Of a stretch of DNA of 22,696 nucleotides, positions 1-9,092 are shown piece by piece. Source of the DNA: CAZVFX01 sp964626565 (GTDB lineage: Bacteria; Myxococcota_A; UBA9042; CAIXZC01). The DNA lies in the NCBI GenBank assembly GCA_964626565.1, contig CAZVFX010000114.1, forward strand, positions 1 to 22,696, given 5' to 3'. Each line of letters begins with the position of its first letter. Position 1 is the stretch's first letter. The notes beneath the pieces are model-generated. The model saw nothing but the letters and a program-made list of their open reading frames with translations. It did not search any database and had not been told where the DNA came from. A program made the translations under genes and the position numbers.

Positions 1-28
1 CACTCGCTGCCTGAAACACGGCCGACAT
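1..28 (-). CDS. Possible start of a further downstream gene (partial)
   Basis: On the minus strand an ATG at 28 opens a frame that reads MSAVFQAAS to the window edge. It lies 19 nt after the stop of the aminotransferase gene and is preceded by a G-rich stretch (GGGGTGAGA) that could serve as a ribosome binding site. The position suggests the next gene of the same operon. Only nine codons are visible, so no family can be named and chance is a real alternative. Confidence 0.3.
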
Positions 29-47
29 TCTCACCCCAGGTGAACGG

Positions 48-1169
48 TTACGTCAGGAATTCTCGGACCTTCTCGGCAACGTACACCTGGTCGTCCGGCG
101 TGATAGTCGGGCCGGTTGGCAGCAACAGACCCCGTTGGGCAAGGTCGTCGGATACCGGGCAGCGAGCCTGGAACCGGGAGAACGCGGGCTGGCGGTGCAT
201 GGGGTAGAAGAAACCGCGCGTATCGATACCGTTGGAGCGGAGGAATTCGGCCAGCCGATCGCGGCGCCCGCCCCGACCGTCCCTGAGCCTCAGCGCATAC
301 ATCCAGTGACTGTTGCGCCCGCCCTCAAAATTGTCCAGCGGCAGCTCCACCTCCTCCTCCCAGCGGAACAGTTCGCCATAGATATTGGCGACTCTGGACC
401 TGGCTACGGCCAGAGTTTCCACCCGCTCCAACTGGGCCAAACCCACCGCGGCCTGGAGGTTGGACATCCGGTAGTTGAAGCCCACCTGGGGATGATAGAA
501 GCGCCGCTCAGGCACAAAGTACTGATCCTTGAACGAGCGAGCCTTTTCCGCCACATCAGCAAAATCGGTGACCAGCATGCCTCCTTCCCCGGAGGTGATC
601 ACCTTGTTGGCGAAAAAGCTGAAGCAGCCGGTGGTGCCCAGACTCCCGGCGGGCCGGCCAGCATACGTCGTGCCGATGGCCTCCGCCGCATCTTCAATGA
701 CCGGGACCCCGTATAGTGCGCAAATTTCATTGATCCGCCGCATCGCACAGGGCAGACCGTAGAGATGTACCACTATGACGGCTCGGGTCCGGTCTGTTAT
801 GCGCTCCTCAATGGCCGCGGGGTCGATATTGCCGGTGGTGGGGTCCACGTCAACGATCACCGGGGTAGCGCCGGTGTAAAGCACCGCGTTTCCCGTCGCG
901 ATCATGGTGAGCGACGGGATGATCACCTCGTCCCCCTGCCTGACCCCCTGGGACAGCAAGGCCAGATGAAGCGCTGAGGTTCCGCTGCTGGACGTAACCG
1001 CGAACTTCGTGCTCGTCTTTTGCGCGAACAACTCCTCAAAACGCTTCACGAATGGTCCGCTGGATGAGACCCACCCGGTGTCAATGCACTCGTTTAGATA
1101 CTCTCGCTCCTTGCCATCGAAGATGGCGGAGCAAACCGGGATCCTACGCTTCTTTCCAGAGTCTGCCAT
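48..1169 (-). CDS. DegT/DnrJ/EryC1/StrS-family PLP-dependent sugar aminotransferase
   Basis: This family transfers an amino group, usually from glutamate, to a keto-sugar nucleotide in the cytoplasm, making amino sugars for O-antigen, capsule or other glycans. The 373-residue product has the usual family length. It opens with the typical segment PVCSAIFDGKEREYLNECID, has the PLP-contacting Asp in VIEDAAEA (about residue 160), and has the Schiff-base Lys in SFFANKVITSGEGG (about residue 189). The N-terminal 'DTGWVSSSG' resembles GDP-perosamine synthase-like members, but the substrate cannot be fixed from sequence. The frame stays open upstream to 1235, but the ATG at 1169 (MADSGKK) has AAGGAA just before it and starts where the family starts. 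It overlaps the upstream oxidoreductase gene by 26 nt, so the two are probably translated from one mRNA and act in one pathway. Confidence 0.93.
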   Translation of the reverse strand: MADSGKKRRIPVCSAIFDGKEREYLNECIDTGWVSSSGPFVKRFEELFAQKTSTKFAVTSSSGTSALHLALLSQGVRQGDEVIIPSLTMIATGNAVLYTGATPVIVDVDPTTGNIDPAAIEERITDRTRAVIVVHLYGLPCAMRRINEICALYGVPVIEDAAEAIGTTYAGRPAGSLGTTGCFSFFANKVITSGEGGMLVTDFADVAEKARSFKDQYFVPERRFYHPQVGFNYRMSNLQAAVGLAQLERVETLAVARSRVANIYGELFRWEEEVELPLDNFEGGRNSHWMYALRLRDGRGGRRDRLAEFLRSNGIDTRGFFYPMHRQPAFSRFQARCPVSDDLAQRGLLLPTGPTITPDDQVYVAEKVREFLT

Positions 1170-2172
1170 GAGTCGGTTTCCTTTTGTTTGCTGCGCGATA
1201 GACCTGGTCCACGATGTCGACAACGGTGGCCCCATCCTGCACCGACGCCCGGGAGTTGCCGCCGGTCAGCAGCGCGTCCAGGAACGCAAAGGTGTCGGCC
1301 TGCCAGGAGCCGGGAGAGGGTAACGGAGCCACCTTTCGTTCCTCGCCGTTCTCCACCACCAAACCGTGCCCGGCGCCGCCAATGTTCAGCGTTGCTCTGG
1401 CCCGGCTTCCTTCCAACACTGCAGTCAGGTAGATGCCATCGTCCCGTCTCCAGGATGAACGGAACCGGCACTGAATTTCTTCCCCCGCAATGCTCCACGC
1501 CGCATATTGGTCGACTCCCGGGCTTTGCCAATCCAATTCACCCGCCACCGTAAACTGCTCGGGAAGAACCGCCAGACAGAGCGCAAGGTCGATAACATGC
1601 ACGCCGTTGTCCAACAGGGTGCCACCACCGGAGACCGCACGGTCCGAGGACCACGAAGGGAGATTGCTGCCGTCGTGGCCGATGTAGAAATCGAGACGAC
1701 TGATAGGCCCCAGTTCTTCCGAAGCAACCAGTTGGGCAAGCGCCTGCACTTCCCCGAAATAGCGCAGGTTGCTACCCACTTTCACGTGGGCGCCGAAGTG
1801 TTTGGCCGCGCGTGCTATGCGAACCGCTGCAGCCGCGGAGTCGGCCAGCGGTTTTTCCACCAGCAGGTGCCGAATCCCGCGCTCCATCGCAGCCACCGCG
1901 TAACCCTCGTGACTGCTGGGCGGAGTAGAAATGATCAGCGCGTCAACGTCGAGGTCGGCGACAAGGGCAGCCCCGTCGGTCCCCGTTACGCAGCCGGGGT
2001 CCAGTTGAGATTTCATGTCGGCCAGGGATTGAGAATCTTGATCAGCCACGAACGCCAGTTGAACTTCAGGGCGGGAAGCAACGGCGCTGATGCGCCGGGA
2101 ACCTGCACTTCCACAACCGATCGCTCCAACTCTGATGACACGGTCCGACGCACTATCCATGATGACTTTCAC
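1144..2172 (-). CDS. Gfo/Idh/MocA-family NAD(P)-dependent sugar oxidoreductase
   Basis: This family oxidises or reduces sugars and sugar nucleotides with NAD(P) in the cytoplasm. The 342-residue protein has an N-terminal Rossmann fold with the dinucleotide loop GAIGCGSAG (residues 16-24), the hallmark VEKPLA (EKP at 106-108), and the second-domain motif DNGVHVID with the likely catalytic His at 192. The start is a GTG at 2172 preceded by GAGGGGAAAGG; an in-frame ATG four codons later is a possible alternative. Its 3' end overlaps the DegT aminotransferase. Oxidoreductase plus aminotransferase pairs of this kind make amino sugars (the WlbA/WlbE and Wbp pathways are examples), so a 3-keto-sugar intermediate is a reasonable but unproven guess. 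Confidence 0.92.
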   Translation of the reverse strand: MKVIMDSASDRVIRVGAIGCGSAGSRRISAVASRPEVQLAFVADQDSQSLADMKSQLDPGCVTGTDGAALVADLDVDALIISTPPSSHEGYAVAAMERGIRHLLVEKPLADSAAAAVRIARAAKHFGAHVKVGSNLRYFGEVQALAQLVASEELGPISRLDFYIGHDGSNLPSWSSDRAVSGGGTLLDNGVHVIDLALCLAVLPEQFTVAGELDWQSPGVDQYAAWSIAGEEIQCRFRSSWRRDDGIYLTAVLEGSRARATLNIGGAGHGLVVENGEERKVAPLPSPGSWQADTFAFLDALLTGGNSRASVQDGATVVDIVDQVYRAANKRKPTHGRLWKEA

Positions 2173-2216
2173 GCCTTTCCCCTCAGCAGCGGACTGCCAG
2201 TTGCATCCGCCTGATC

Positions 2217-4103
2217 CTAGACGCCTTGCCGGTTGCGGGCAAGGATAAAAGAAGGAACCGCCAAGGCCAGGAGTGTCAGGAGGAGAAGCAAGAGCGCGAA
2301 CGGGGATGCCGGCGACTCACTAAAACTACAGCCGCCATCCTTGTTCCCCGTCGGAACCGGGTGGGAAGGGCCGGACGGCTCGACCGGCGTGGAGCCCAAT
2401 TCGCCCGGTTGGGCAACGAGGTCTTCTTCTTCCGCCACGGCCGAAGCCGCATCTTCACCGGGAGTGAGGATATCAGGTTCCACGCCTTCCGGCGGGCATT
2501 GCCACACGCACAGTCCATCGGCACACTGATAGAACCCGCCAACGCAATCGGTGAGGGGTTCCTTGCCAACGCAATGGTAGGCAAACTCGCACTCCGGTTG
2601 GACCCCGCACACCCACTCGCAAACTCCCTCGGTGCACTCGAACGTGCCCCCCTCACAATCTGTAAGCGGGTCTTTGTCCGAGCAGTCCTCATCAGCCTCG
2701 CATTCGAAAGTGGGCGTACACATCCAGGCGCAATCGCCGAAGATCGTGCACTCCCAACTCCCCTCGCAGGAGTTCTCGGGCGGATCGCCGCAGTCCGCGG
2801 CCGTCTCACAGTCCTTGGCCGGCTTGCACGTCCAGATGCAGGAGAAGTCGGCGCACTCCCACCACCCTTCGCAGGTACCAGTCTGCTCGCCCTCGCAATC
2901 TGCAGGCACGGTGCAGTCCGGCTTGTCCCCGATTTCAAACTCCTCGATGACGTTCTGAGCGTCAACATCGAAGGTCGTTACCTTGACGAAAGCGCCTTCA
3001 ACTTCCACCACCTGGTAGTTGTGGATCGACTCCGAAATGAACACTTCGTGGGGGAACATCTGATTCAGGAGGCCGGGAGCTGTCTCGTAGAGAGGAGCAC
3101 CGCCGCCACCCGAGATTATGTAATCCACCCCATTGCCTGATTTGCCGTGCTCGAAATAGTGGTCGTGACCGCTGAACACCACCTTCACCTTGGATTTGAC
3201 GAAGATTGGCATGAGGTCACGCATCGCGCCGGAACCGGTGCGGCCCTCCTTCGAAGAATAGGGGCCCTCGTGAGCAAATACGAACACATGGTCGATGGCC
3301 GGATCCGCGGCCGCCTTGTTCAGGTCGATTTCGATCCAGTTGGTCTGCTCAGCAGTATGACAATTATCGTAGAATTTCCCCTGCAGCAGACAAAGATACC
3401 ACGGCTCCACATTTACGAACCCGTCGATAACAATGAAATGAACGTTGGAGTAGTCGAAAGAATAGTACGTCTTCTCAGGAGAGTTGGATTCCACATACGG
3501 AGGATGGAGGAGCCGATCCACGATCTCCACCTTGCCCTCATCTTCCTCGTGGTTGCCCACCGCCAGATGAAACGGTTTGTGGAGTAGGAGCGGGTTCTCA
3601 ATCTGGAAGAACATGTCCCAGTCCTCCTCGATTTCGCCGCTGCTCACCGCATCGCCGGTGTTCATGAGCAGTTCGTGGGTCTCGCCCAGTATGTTCCCCA
3701 CCACCTTGGAGTGGGAATCGTGGTCCGATCTGTTGTCACCGTAGACCACAAAGCTGAACGGTCGCGCCCAATCGGGTGCGGTCCTGAATGTCCCCTGGGG
3801 CGAAGCTGCCTGCCCACCGTTCTCTATGAGATACAGATAGGTAGTGTCAGGAGCCAGGTCGGAAATCTCGCACACACAGTGCACTCCCTGGCACTGGCAC
3901 GCCTCGGTGAACTGCCCGGTGTCGTCTGTGCCGAACGCGACCTCAGGGCCGCTGAAACCGTTCCCTTCGAACGCAATGGTGATGGCGTTCTGCCTCACAT
4001 TTTGCAGGTAGGGTCCCCGGTTTATGTCCCCAAGGGACTGAGGCGGCGCGGCCACCACAAGGGCGCCTATCAACGCGAAGCCTGTCATGACTCGAGACAA
4101 CAT
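2217..4103 (-). CDS. Secreted calcineurin-like metallophosphatase with four Cys-rich repeats and MYXO-CTERM-like tail
   Basis: The 628-residue protein has an N-terminal signal peptide (residues 1 to about 25), a purple-acid-phosphatase-type fibronectin-like domain (about 27-110), and a metallophosphoesterase domain with a complete motif set: GDNR (122-125), GD (150-151), GNHE (183-186), His 278 and GHDH (312-315). These residues bind the two metals, so it should hydrolyse phosphate esters outside the cytoplasm. Residues 397-536 hold four repeats of about 35 residues with six Cys each. After an acidic/Pro-rich linker the protein ends in KDGGCS, a Leu-rich hydrophobic stretch and ARNRQ, which resembles MYXO-CTERM sorting. 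The ATG at 4103 follows AGGAGG with a 5-nt spacer. It lies 35 nt behind the PP2C gene and shares its domain plan with the metallophosphatase at 9093-10799. The true substrate is unknown. Confidence 0.92.
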   Translation of the reverse strand: MLSRVMTGFALIGALVVAAPPQSLGDINRGPYLQNVRQNAITIAFEGNGFSGPEVAFGTDDTGQFTEACQCQGVHCVCEISDLAPDTTYLYLIENGGQAASPQGTFRTAPDWARPFSFVVYGDNRSDHDSHSKVVGNILGETHELLMNTGDAVSSGEIEEDWDMFFQIENPLLLHKPFHLAVGNHEEDEGKVEIVDRLLHPPYVESNSPEKTYYSFDYSNVHFIVIDGFVNVEPWYLCLLQGKFYDNCHTAEQTNWIEIDLNKAAADPAIDHVFVFAHEGPYSSKEGRTGSGAMRDLMPIFVKSKVKVVFSGHDHYFEHGKSGNGVDYIISGGGGAPLYETAPGLLNQMFPHEVFISESIHNYQVVEVEGAFVKVTTFDVDAQNVIEEFEIGDKPDCTVPADCEGEQTGTCEGWWECADFSCIWTCKPAKDCETAADCGDPPENSCEGSWECTIFGDCAWMCTPTFECEADEDCSDKDPLTDCEGGTFECTEGVCEWVCGVQPECEFAYHCVGKEPLTDCVGGFYQCADGLCVWQCPPEGVEPDILTPGEDAASAVAEEEDLVAQPGELGSTPVEPSGPSHPVPTGNKDGGCSFSESPASPFALLLLLLTLLALAVPSFILARNRQGV

Positions 4104-4138
4104 TTGTCCTCCTGATGATTCAACCCGGCAACATCCTA

Positions 4139-4834
4139 TCAGTCGTCCACCTTGACGACAATGCCGGTGACGTTGTCATCACTTTCTTCCAGCGCCTTGA
4201 CCATCAGGTGGTCGAGGCAGTGCTGCGGGCTGGCGGACACCGTCAGGCCGGCCAGCAGGTCGTCCTCGGTGACAAATCCGGAGAGGCCGTCGGAGCACAG
4301 CAGCAGCGAGTCCCCCGGTGTGAGCGGGAATCCGACCTTCTCCAACCTGAACTTGTCGCCCAGACCCATGTGGTTCGTCAGCTCCGATTCGCTGCTTACA
4401 TGGGGAGTTGTCACGGTTGCAATCCGACCATCCCGCACCAGGTAGGCCATACTATCGCCCGCCTGGAAGACCCGGGCCTGGGTAAAATCGGGATCGACGT
4501 GCAACAGCGTCAGGGTGCATCCCATTCCGTAGTAACCCTTCTGTTGAGTCCGAAGGTTGGTGATCACCTCGTTGGCGCGGAAAACCAGCTCCTGCAACGT
4601 GGCTTCACCGAATTGACTGTCCGGCATGCGAAAAAACAGCGCCAGTTGGTCCACCGCCATCCACGCCGCCTGAGCCCCGGCCCGATACGACCCTATGCCA
4701 TCCGCCACCGCGAACAGAAAGCCGCGTCCCTTGCTCATGATCGCCGGTTCATCGTAGTAGATGCGAAACGCGTCTTCGTTGGTCTTTCGCACCTTGCCCT
4801 CGGTGCTGCCGCCTGCTGCCCTGCCTCTAGGCAT
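4139..4834 (-). CDS. PP2C-family Ser/Thr protein phosphatase
   Basis: PP2C (PPM) phosphatases remove phosphate from Ser/Thr using Mn/Mg and usually oppose Hanks-type kinases. The 231-residue product carries the expected motifs: NEDAF (19-23), VADGIGS (43-49), AGDSMAYL (125-132), SDGL (181-184) and DDNVTGIVV (219-227). The metal-binding Asp residues are all present. No membrane segment or sensor domain is visible, so it should be cytoplasmic. The frame is open up to 4879, but the ATG at 4834 is preferred because it starts just ahead of the N-terminal 'G.VR..NEDA' motif and avoids a 31-nt overlap. The gene starts 14 nt after the TIG lipoprotein gene, which suggests cotranscription with secreted proteins. 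No kinase gene is seen in this window. Confidence 0.92.
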   Translation of the reverse strand: MPRGRAAGGSTEGKVRKTNEDAFRIYYDEPAIMSKGRGFLFAVADGIGSYRAGAQAAWMAVDQLALFFRMPDSQFGEATLQELVFRANEVITNLRTQQKGYYGMGCTLTLLHVDPDFTQARVFQAGDSMAYLVRDGRIATVTTPHVSSESELTNHMGLGDKFRLEKVGFPLTPGDSLLLCSDGLSGFVTEDDLLAGLTVSASPQHCLDHLMVKALEESDDNVTGIVVKVDD

Positions 4835-4848
4835 TGTCTCGTCCGCCC

Positions 4849-7800
4849 CTAATAGAAACTGGTCAACTCCACCGCCCAACTGACCTTATCATAGATGCTC
4901 AAATCACTGTTGTTGTAATAGTCTATATCGAAGATCGGATTCAAGGATGAAGTCAGGTTCATACGCTTTTTCCCATCCGGGATAACGTTGGCTCCCAGTT
5001 GCTGCACAATGGGCGGCAAAGCCACCTCGGTTACGGCCCCGTCCACCATCATGGTCCAAAACGGGAATCCCTCGGCGTTGCTGAGCATGATGAAGTGAAA
5101 ATCGGCCACCGCTCCCTCGGTCCAGAAATCCCATTTCAACGTCTTGAAGTCAAAGACTTCGTCCTTCTCCGGCAGCAGCGGCCTGGGGTAAGCCATGAAG
5201 GGCCCCAGATTGTAGGCCTGGATGCCGGCCACGGCCACGGTCCCATCCTCGTACGAATAGTCCAATGAGGTGAAATCCTGCAAAGTGCCGGTGTCAACGG
5301 TTACAAATCCGGCACCCTCCTCATACGCATAAAAACTGCCGTCCTCTCCGACGACAAAAACCTTGCCCGGCGCGGGCGATACTATGCTCGTCAGTTCCCC
5401 GGTCCCCTCAGGCACGAAGATTTCGTACGAGCCGCCTTCGTAATGCAGAACCATCGGGGGATTGCCTGCAAGCCAGATGTCATCCGGGCCGGTGCCATCA
5501 ACGGCCACAAAATCCCAGCTCGCGTACTGGGTCAACTGCACCCAGCCGGAAGGACCGTAGTTCCACACCGCACCACCGTCGGTAAGGATCCAGATGTCCT
5601 CCAGGTCGGAGCCCCAAACAGCCTGAATAGAGAACTCACCGGGAGCATCCGAAACCTTCACCGCCACGTCGTCGACAATCCGCACCAGTCGATCGGAGTA
5701 AGCAACAAATGCTTCCCCCATCGCGGCCCAGATCCCGACCACCGGACCGAAGCCGGTTTCATCCTCTACGACCGTCCAACCGGAACCGTTGAAGTGCCAC
5801 ACCTTGCCGTTTTGTCCACCCAACCAGAGTCCGCCGAGGTTGTCCTCTTCCAGCACCGTGAATCCGTCCCCGGCCCCGGCCAATCCAGCGGGCGTCCACC
5901 CGATGCCATCCCAATGGATCAACTCGCCTTCGCTCGTGCCCACGTAAAGATCGGACGAAGAACGATACGCCAGGCCTACAATATCGCCGTCAACAGGCGG
6001 AAACAGGCGCTCCTGGCCGGCCTCAGCGTGGAGCAATATGCCATCGCCCAGCAGATTCTCGACATCAGTGACCATGCGCACCGAATAGGGCAGTCCGATA
6101 CCGGTGTCGGACTGCACCGACGCATACACACTGTAGGTCGCTCCCTCCAACGGCCCGATGAACTTCTCCGGCAGCGGGAAGATGCTGAAGTAGGCCCCAT
6201 CCTCAACCCATTCCGGGGCCTTGGGCAGCGACAGATAGCCGTCCTTGCCAAGCTCTATGCTCACCATCTGGTACGGCTTGCGAATTCCCTCCGGATGATA
6301 CGGCAGATCGTGGAAGGCAAGCCTGGCCTTTCGGCTCAACGGGATCGCAAGATGCACATCCTGATCCGCAACAACTTCGTTCTTCAACGCGATAATATGC
6401 CGCTTGAGCCCCATCACTGTGGGGAAAAAGATGCCGGTGTCGTAGTCGGTGTAGCCCCCATAACAGACCACCGCCAGTTCGCCGATCACGGTGGAAATGA
6501 AATAGATCTCGTGTTGGTTGAGGCTCCCCCCGGGGCCTGGATTCGGAGGGGACCCGAACATTGACTTTTTGGACGAAATGCACTCGATGTGGGGTTCTCC
6601 ACGACGAGGCACGCACGCGACGCGGTCCAGACCGACCTTGCCGCAGGTGAAACCTTCCGGGCAGTCCTCGGGCGCCAGGCACTCGGTTACGCAGAACTTG
6701 CCGGTGTCTCCGATCTGAGCACAGTATGCAACGACCGGCTCCTCATCTTCCTCGCCTTCGACAGGCGGTTCCGGCGGCGGCAGCGCGCACCCGTCATCAT
6801 CCAGGCACGGGGTGCAGAGGATGCCTTCTACCTGCTTATTGGCGCAATTTCCCGGAGGAGCCACGACATATTTGTCCAAGCCGATGACCTTTCCGGACAC
6901 ATAGGCCCTGGCGGGCTTGTACGACGAGCCACCTTCCGGATACACGATGGGGGACAGGTAAACCGTCACATTGGTGGCGTCGAAGTGCACCACGCTGTAA
7001 AGGCTGTACGTGGCCTTGGCTGCAGTGATGGTCTGCTTGCCTTCAAACCCGGGTTCGGAAAAAGTGATCTGGCCGTTTTCATCGGTGAAACCCTGATGGG
7101 GTGTTTCCGGATCATCCCCTACCGTCACCAACGCGCCGGCCAGCCCCTTCCCCGTGCTGGAGTCGGTAACCGTAACGTTGAGGGACTCATCAATAGGGCC
7201 GCCCCAGGTGCCCCCCTTCTTCGAACGAGGGTCGTAGTAGGTAAACGCTTCCGCAAGCGCGACGCTGCTGCCGGGCCACTGCGCGGACGCATCGTAGGTG
7301 CCTACGTCATTGGGTGGCACCCGCATTGTCGCCAGGGACGAGCTTATGTGTTCTACGTTGAAGCACTCTTCCTCGCCAATGAAGTACTTCGCTGAGGGCG
7401 ACAGGCCCGCACCCACGAATCGTACGTAGGTGCCCCCGGAGCGAGCGCCGTTGTCGGGGTCGAGGAAATACAGTTCCGGCTCAGCAGTCACGTAGGAATA
7501 TCCATGGGGCAGCGTGGCGAGCTGGCCCGCGCTGAAAACGCTCACATCCACCGGTCCGGGAGAACCGGACGGAGTGACGGCCCTGAGTTCGTATGGCGAA
7601 AGCACTTCCACTTCCGGCGCTACCGTGGGGCCGAACCTCACCTCAGGCTGGTCGCCGAATGGGCAGCCTTCCAAGGTGACCAGCGACCCGCCCTCGGAAG
7701 GCCCGGTAACCGGAGTTACCGCGCTGACCACGAGTTGGTCCAGGAACTCGAATCCAGAGCCGACGACGGAGATGCCGCCTTCCGCATAAACCAGAAGATC

Positions 7801-8997
7801 CGTGACCGAGGGTTCAGCCGGGTCCAGGCGGACGTCGATGACTCCCAGCTCTTCGTCCAGGGAGACGATCTCCGCCTCGTTCTTGCCGAAAAACACTTCT
7901 AGTTTGTCAGGATCCCCCATGTTTTCGATGCCGATGGTTACGTACCCGCCGGCACAGGCCGGCAGCGACTGCGGCAGATAGCCAACGATCTTCGGCTTGA
8001 ACCCGGACGGGTGACCGGGATCGAGGTAGAGAAACAGGTCCTCGGCCGCGACGTCGCCACACTCGTTGGAGGCTGTAAAACCAACCAGGCCGGCCTCAGC
8101 TTCAGGCAACAAGACGTCGACGCGATCGGCTGAGATGAAGTGAGTAGTCTCCGCCATCTGGTCGCCCACCTGCACCACCGTTCCGGGGGTGAAGTTCTTG
8201 CCGTGTAAAGTTATCCAGTAGCCGCCCGCAGCCAGGCCGACAGAGGGCTCCGCATTGAGTATCTCCGGCGCGCCACCATAGCTGAACGCGTCCTTGAGCG
8301 TGCCTTTTTCCCCGTCACACACCACTCTGACGTCGACCGGTCCGCAACTCCCGGGCGGCGTAACCGCCTCTATGCGGAAGGAGTCGTCAACATTCACAAA
8401 CAAAGCCTGTCGATTGCCGATAAACAAGTTGCAAGCCGGCCCGAAACCTTCGCCTTCAACAACTATGGGGGTGCCCCCGGGGGCGGGCCCGGAGTCAGGG
8501 CTCACGGAATGGAGATTGAGGGCTGCGAAGTAGAAGAATGCCTCCTCCAGCACAACCTTCTGCCCCTCTCCCCCGACGACGGAAACATCGGTCCAGCCGG
8601 GGAGATTGAAAGGCGTTATTACCGTCAGGAAATTCTCGTCCACTACAAACAGCCCCGGGGCCTTGGCCTGACCGAAAAAAACCTCCATATCGTCATGGAA
8701 CCCTGACCCCACCAGCATTACCAGGTCCCCTCCCTTGTAGCTTCCTTCGGTGGGCTCCAGAGACACCAGCGAGAACTCGGGCAAACCCGCAAGGTCCAGG
8801 CCTTCCGGAAGCTCCAGCAAGTCGGGAAGGAACGGAGCCGGGGCGTCCTCGCCGACAACCGCATCTACGCGCGGATTGGATACGGGGCTCTCCGAGAATT
8901 GACCGGCCTTGCCCTTCAGTGCAGACAGATCCACGCAAGAACAAAGGGCGGAAAGAGCCAGACCGGCAAAAAGGGCCTTTTTCAACAAGTGAGGCAT
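4849..8997 (-). CDS. Very large lipoprotein: six IPT/TIG domains, CnaB-like domain, Cys-rich segment, propeller-type repeats
   Basis: The 1,382-residue product begins with a lipoprotein signal (hydrophobic ALFAGLALSALCSC, lipid attachment at one of the two Cys), so it should be a membrane-anchored surface or periplasmic protein. Six IPT/TIG-like beta domains follow, starting near residues 75, 161, 244, 335, 423 and 508 and recognisable by 'P..G...GG' plus a later 'G.GF' type strand. Then come a carboxypeptidase-regulatory/CnaB-like domain (about 603-683, 'TGKGLAGALVTV...TDENGQITF'), a Cys-rich segment (about 714-820), and repeats such as IHWDGIGW, WHFNGSGW and WGSDLEDIWI (about 1045-1270) that resemble the propeller repeats common in myxobacterial secreted proteins. 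The ATG at 8997 directly precedes the signal peptide. A GTG at 9027 has a better-spaced GGAG and would add ten residues. A binding or scaffold role is likely; no catalytic motif was seen. Confidence 0.88.
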   Translation of the reverse strand: MPHLLKKALFAGLALSALCSCVDLSALKGKAGQFSESPVSNPRVDAVVGEDAPAPFLPDLLELPEGLDLAGLPEFSLVSLEPTEGSYKGGDLVMLVGSGFHDDMEVFFGQAKAPGLFVVDENFLTVITPFNLPGWTDVSVVGGEGQKVVLEEAFFYFAALNLHSVSPDSGPAPGGTPIVVEGEGFGPACNLFIGNRQALFVNVDDSFRIEAVTPPGSCGPVDVRVVCDGEKGTLKDAFSYGGAPEILNAEPSVGLAAGGYWITLHGKNFTPGTVVQVGDQMAETTHFISADRVDVLLPEAEAGLVGFTASNECGDVAAEDLFLYLDPGHPSGFKPKIVGYLPQSLPACAGGYVTIGIENMGDPDKLEVFFGKNEAEIVSLDEELGVIDVRLDPAEPSVTDLLVYAEGGISVVGSGFEFLDQLVVSAVTPVTGPSEGGSLVTLEGCPFGDQPEVRFGPTVAPEVEVLSPYELRAVTPSGSPGPVDVSVFSAGQLATLPHGYSYVTAEPELYFLDPDNGARSGGTYVRFVGAGLSPSAKYFIGEEECFNVEHISSSLATMRVPPNDVGTYDASAQWPGSSVALAEAFTYYDPRSKKGGTWGGPIDESLNVTVTDSSTGKGLAGALVTVGDDPETPHQGFTDENGQITFSEPGFEGKQTITAAKATYSLYSVVHFDATNVTVYLSPIVYPEGGSSYKPARAYVSGKVIGLDKYVVAPPGNCANKQVEGILCTPCLDDDGCALPPPEPPVEGEEDEEPVVAYCAQIGDTGKFCVTECLAPEDCPEGFTCGKVGLDRVACVPRRGEPHIECISSKKSMFGSPPNPGPGGSLNQHEIYFISTVIGELAVVCYGGYTDYDTGIFFPTVMGLKRHIIALKNEVVADQDVHLAIPLSRKARLAFHDLPYHPEGIRKPYQMVSIELGKDGYLSLPKAPEWVEDGAYFSIFPLPEKFIGPLEGATYSVYASVQSDTGIGLPYSVRMVTDVENLLGDGILLHAEAGQERLFPPVDGDIVGLAYRSSSDLYVGTSEGELIHWDGIGWTPAGLAGAGDGFTVLEEDNLGGLWLGGQNGKVWHFNGSGWTVVEDETGFGPVVGIWAAMGEAFVAYSDRLVRIVDDVAVKVSDAPGEFSIQAVWGSDLEDIWILTDGGAVWNYGPSGWVQLTQYASWDFVAVDGTGPDDIWLAGNPPMVLHYEGGSYEIFVPEGTGELTSIVSPAPGKVFVVGEDGSFYAYEEGAGFVTVDTGTLQDFTSLDYSYEDGTVAVAGIQAYNLGPFMAYPRPLLPEKDEVFDFKTLKWDFWTEGAVADFHFIMLSNAEGFPFWTMMVDGAVTEVALPPIVQQLGANVIPDGKKRMNLTSSLNPIFDIDYYNNSDLSIYDKVSWAVELTSFY

Positions 8998-9092
8998 ACC
9001 TGGTTCAACGCTCCCGGCAGCAGGCACACAAACTCCACGTTCATTCTAGTCATTTTCTCACTGATCTTCCATGTATAAAGGTACCGGCCGGC

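Noticed and set aside
5443..6564. Plus-strand open frame of 373 codons opposite the TIG lipoprotein
   Set aside because: It has no motif and a composition typical of an antisense frame; the minus strand encodes continuous recognisable domains there.
9028..9092. TAGAAT and TATACA as -10 elements ahead of the TIG lipoprotein gene
   Set aside because: No -35 hexamer with acceptable match lies at 16-18 nt, so I did not list a promoter there.
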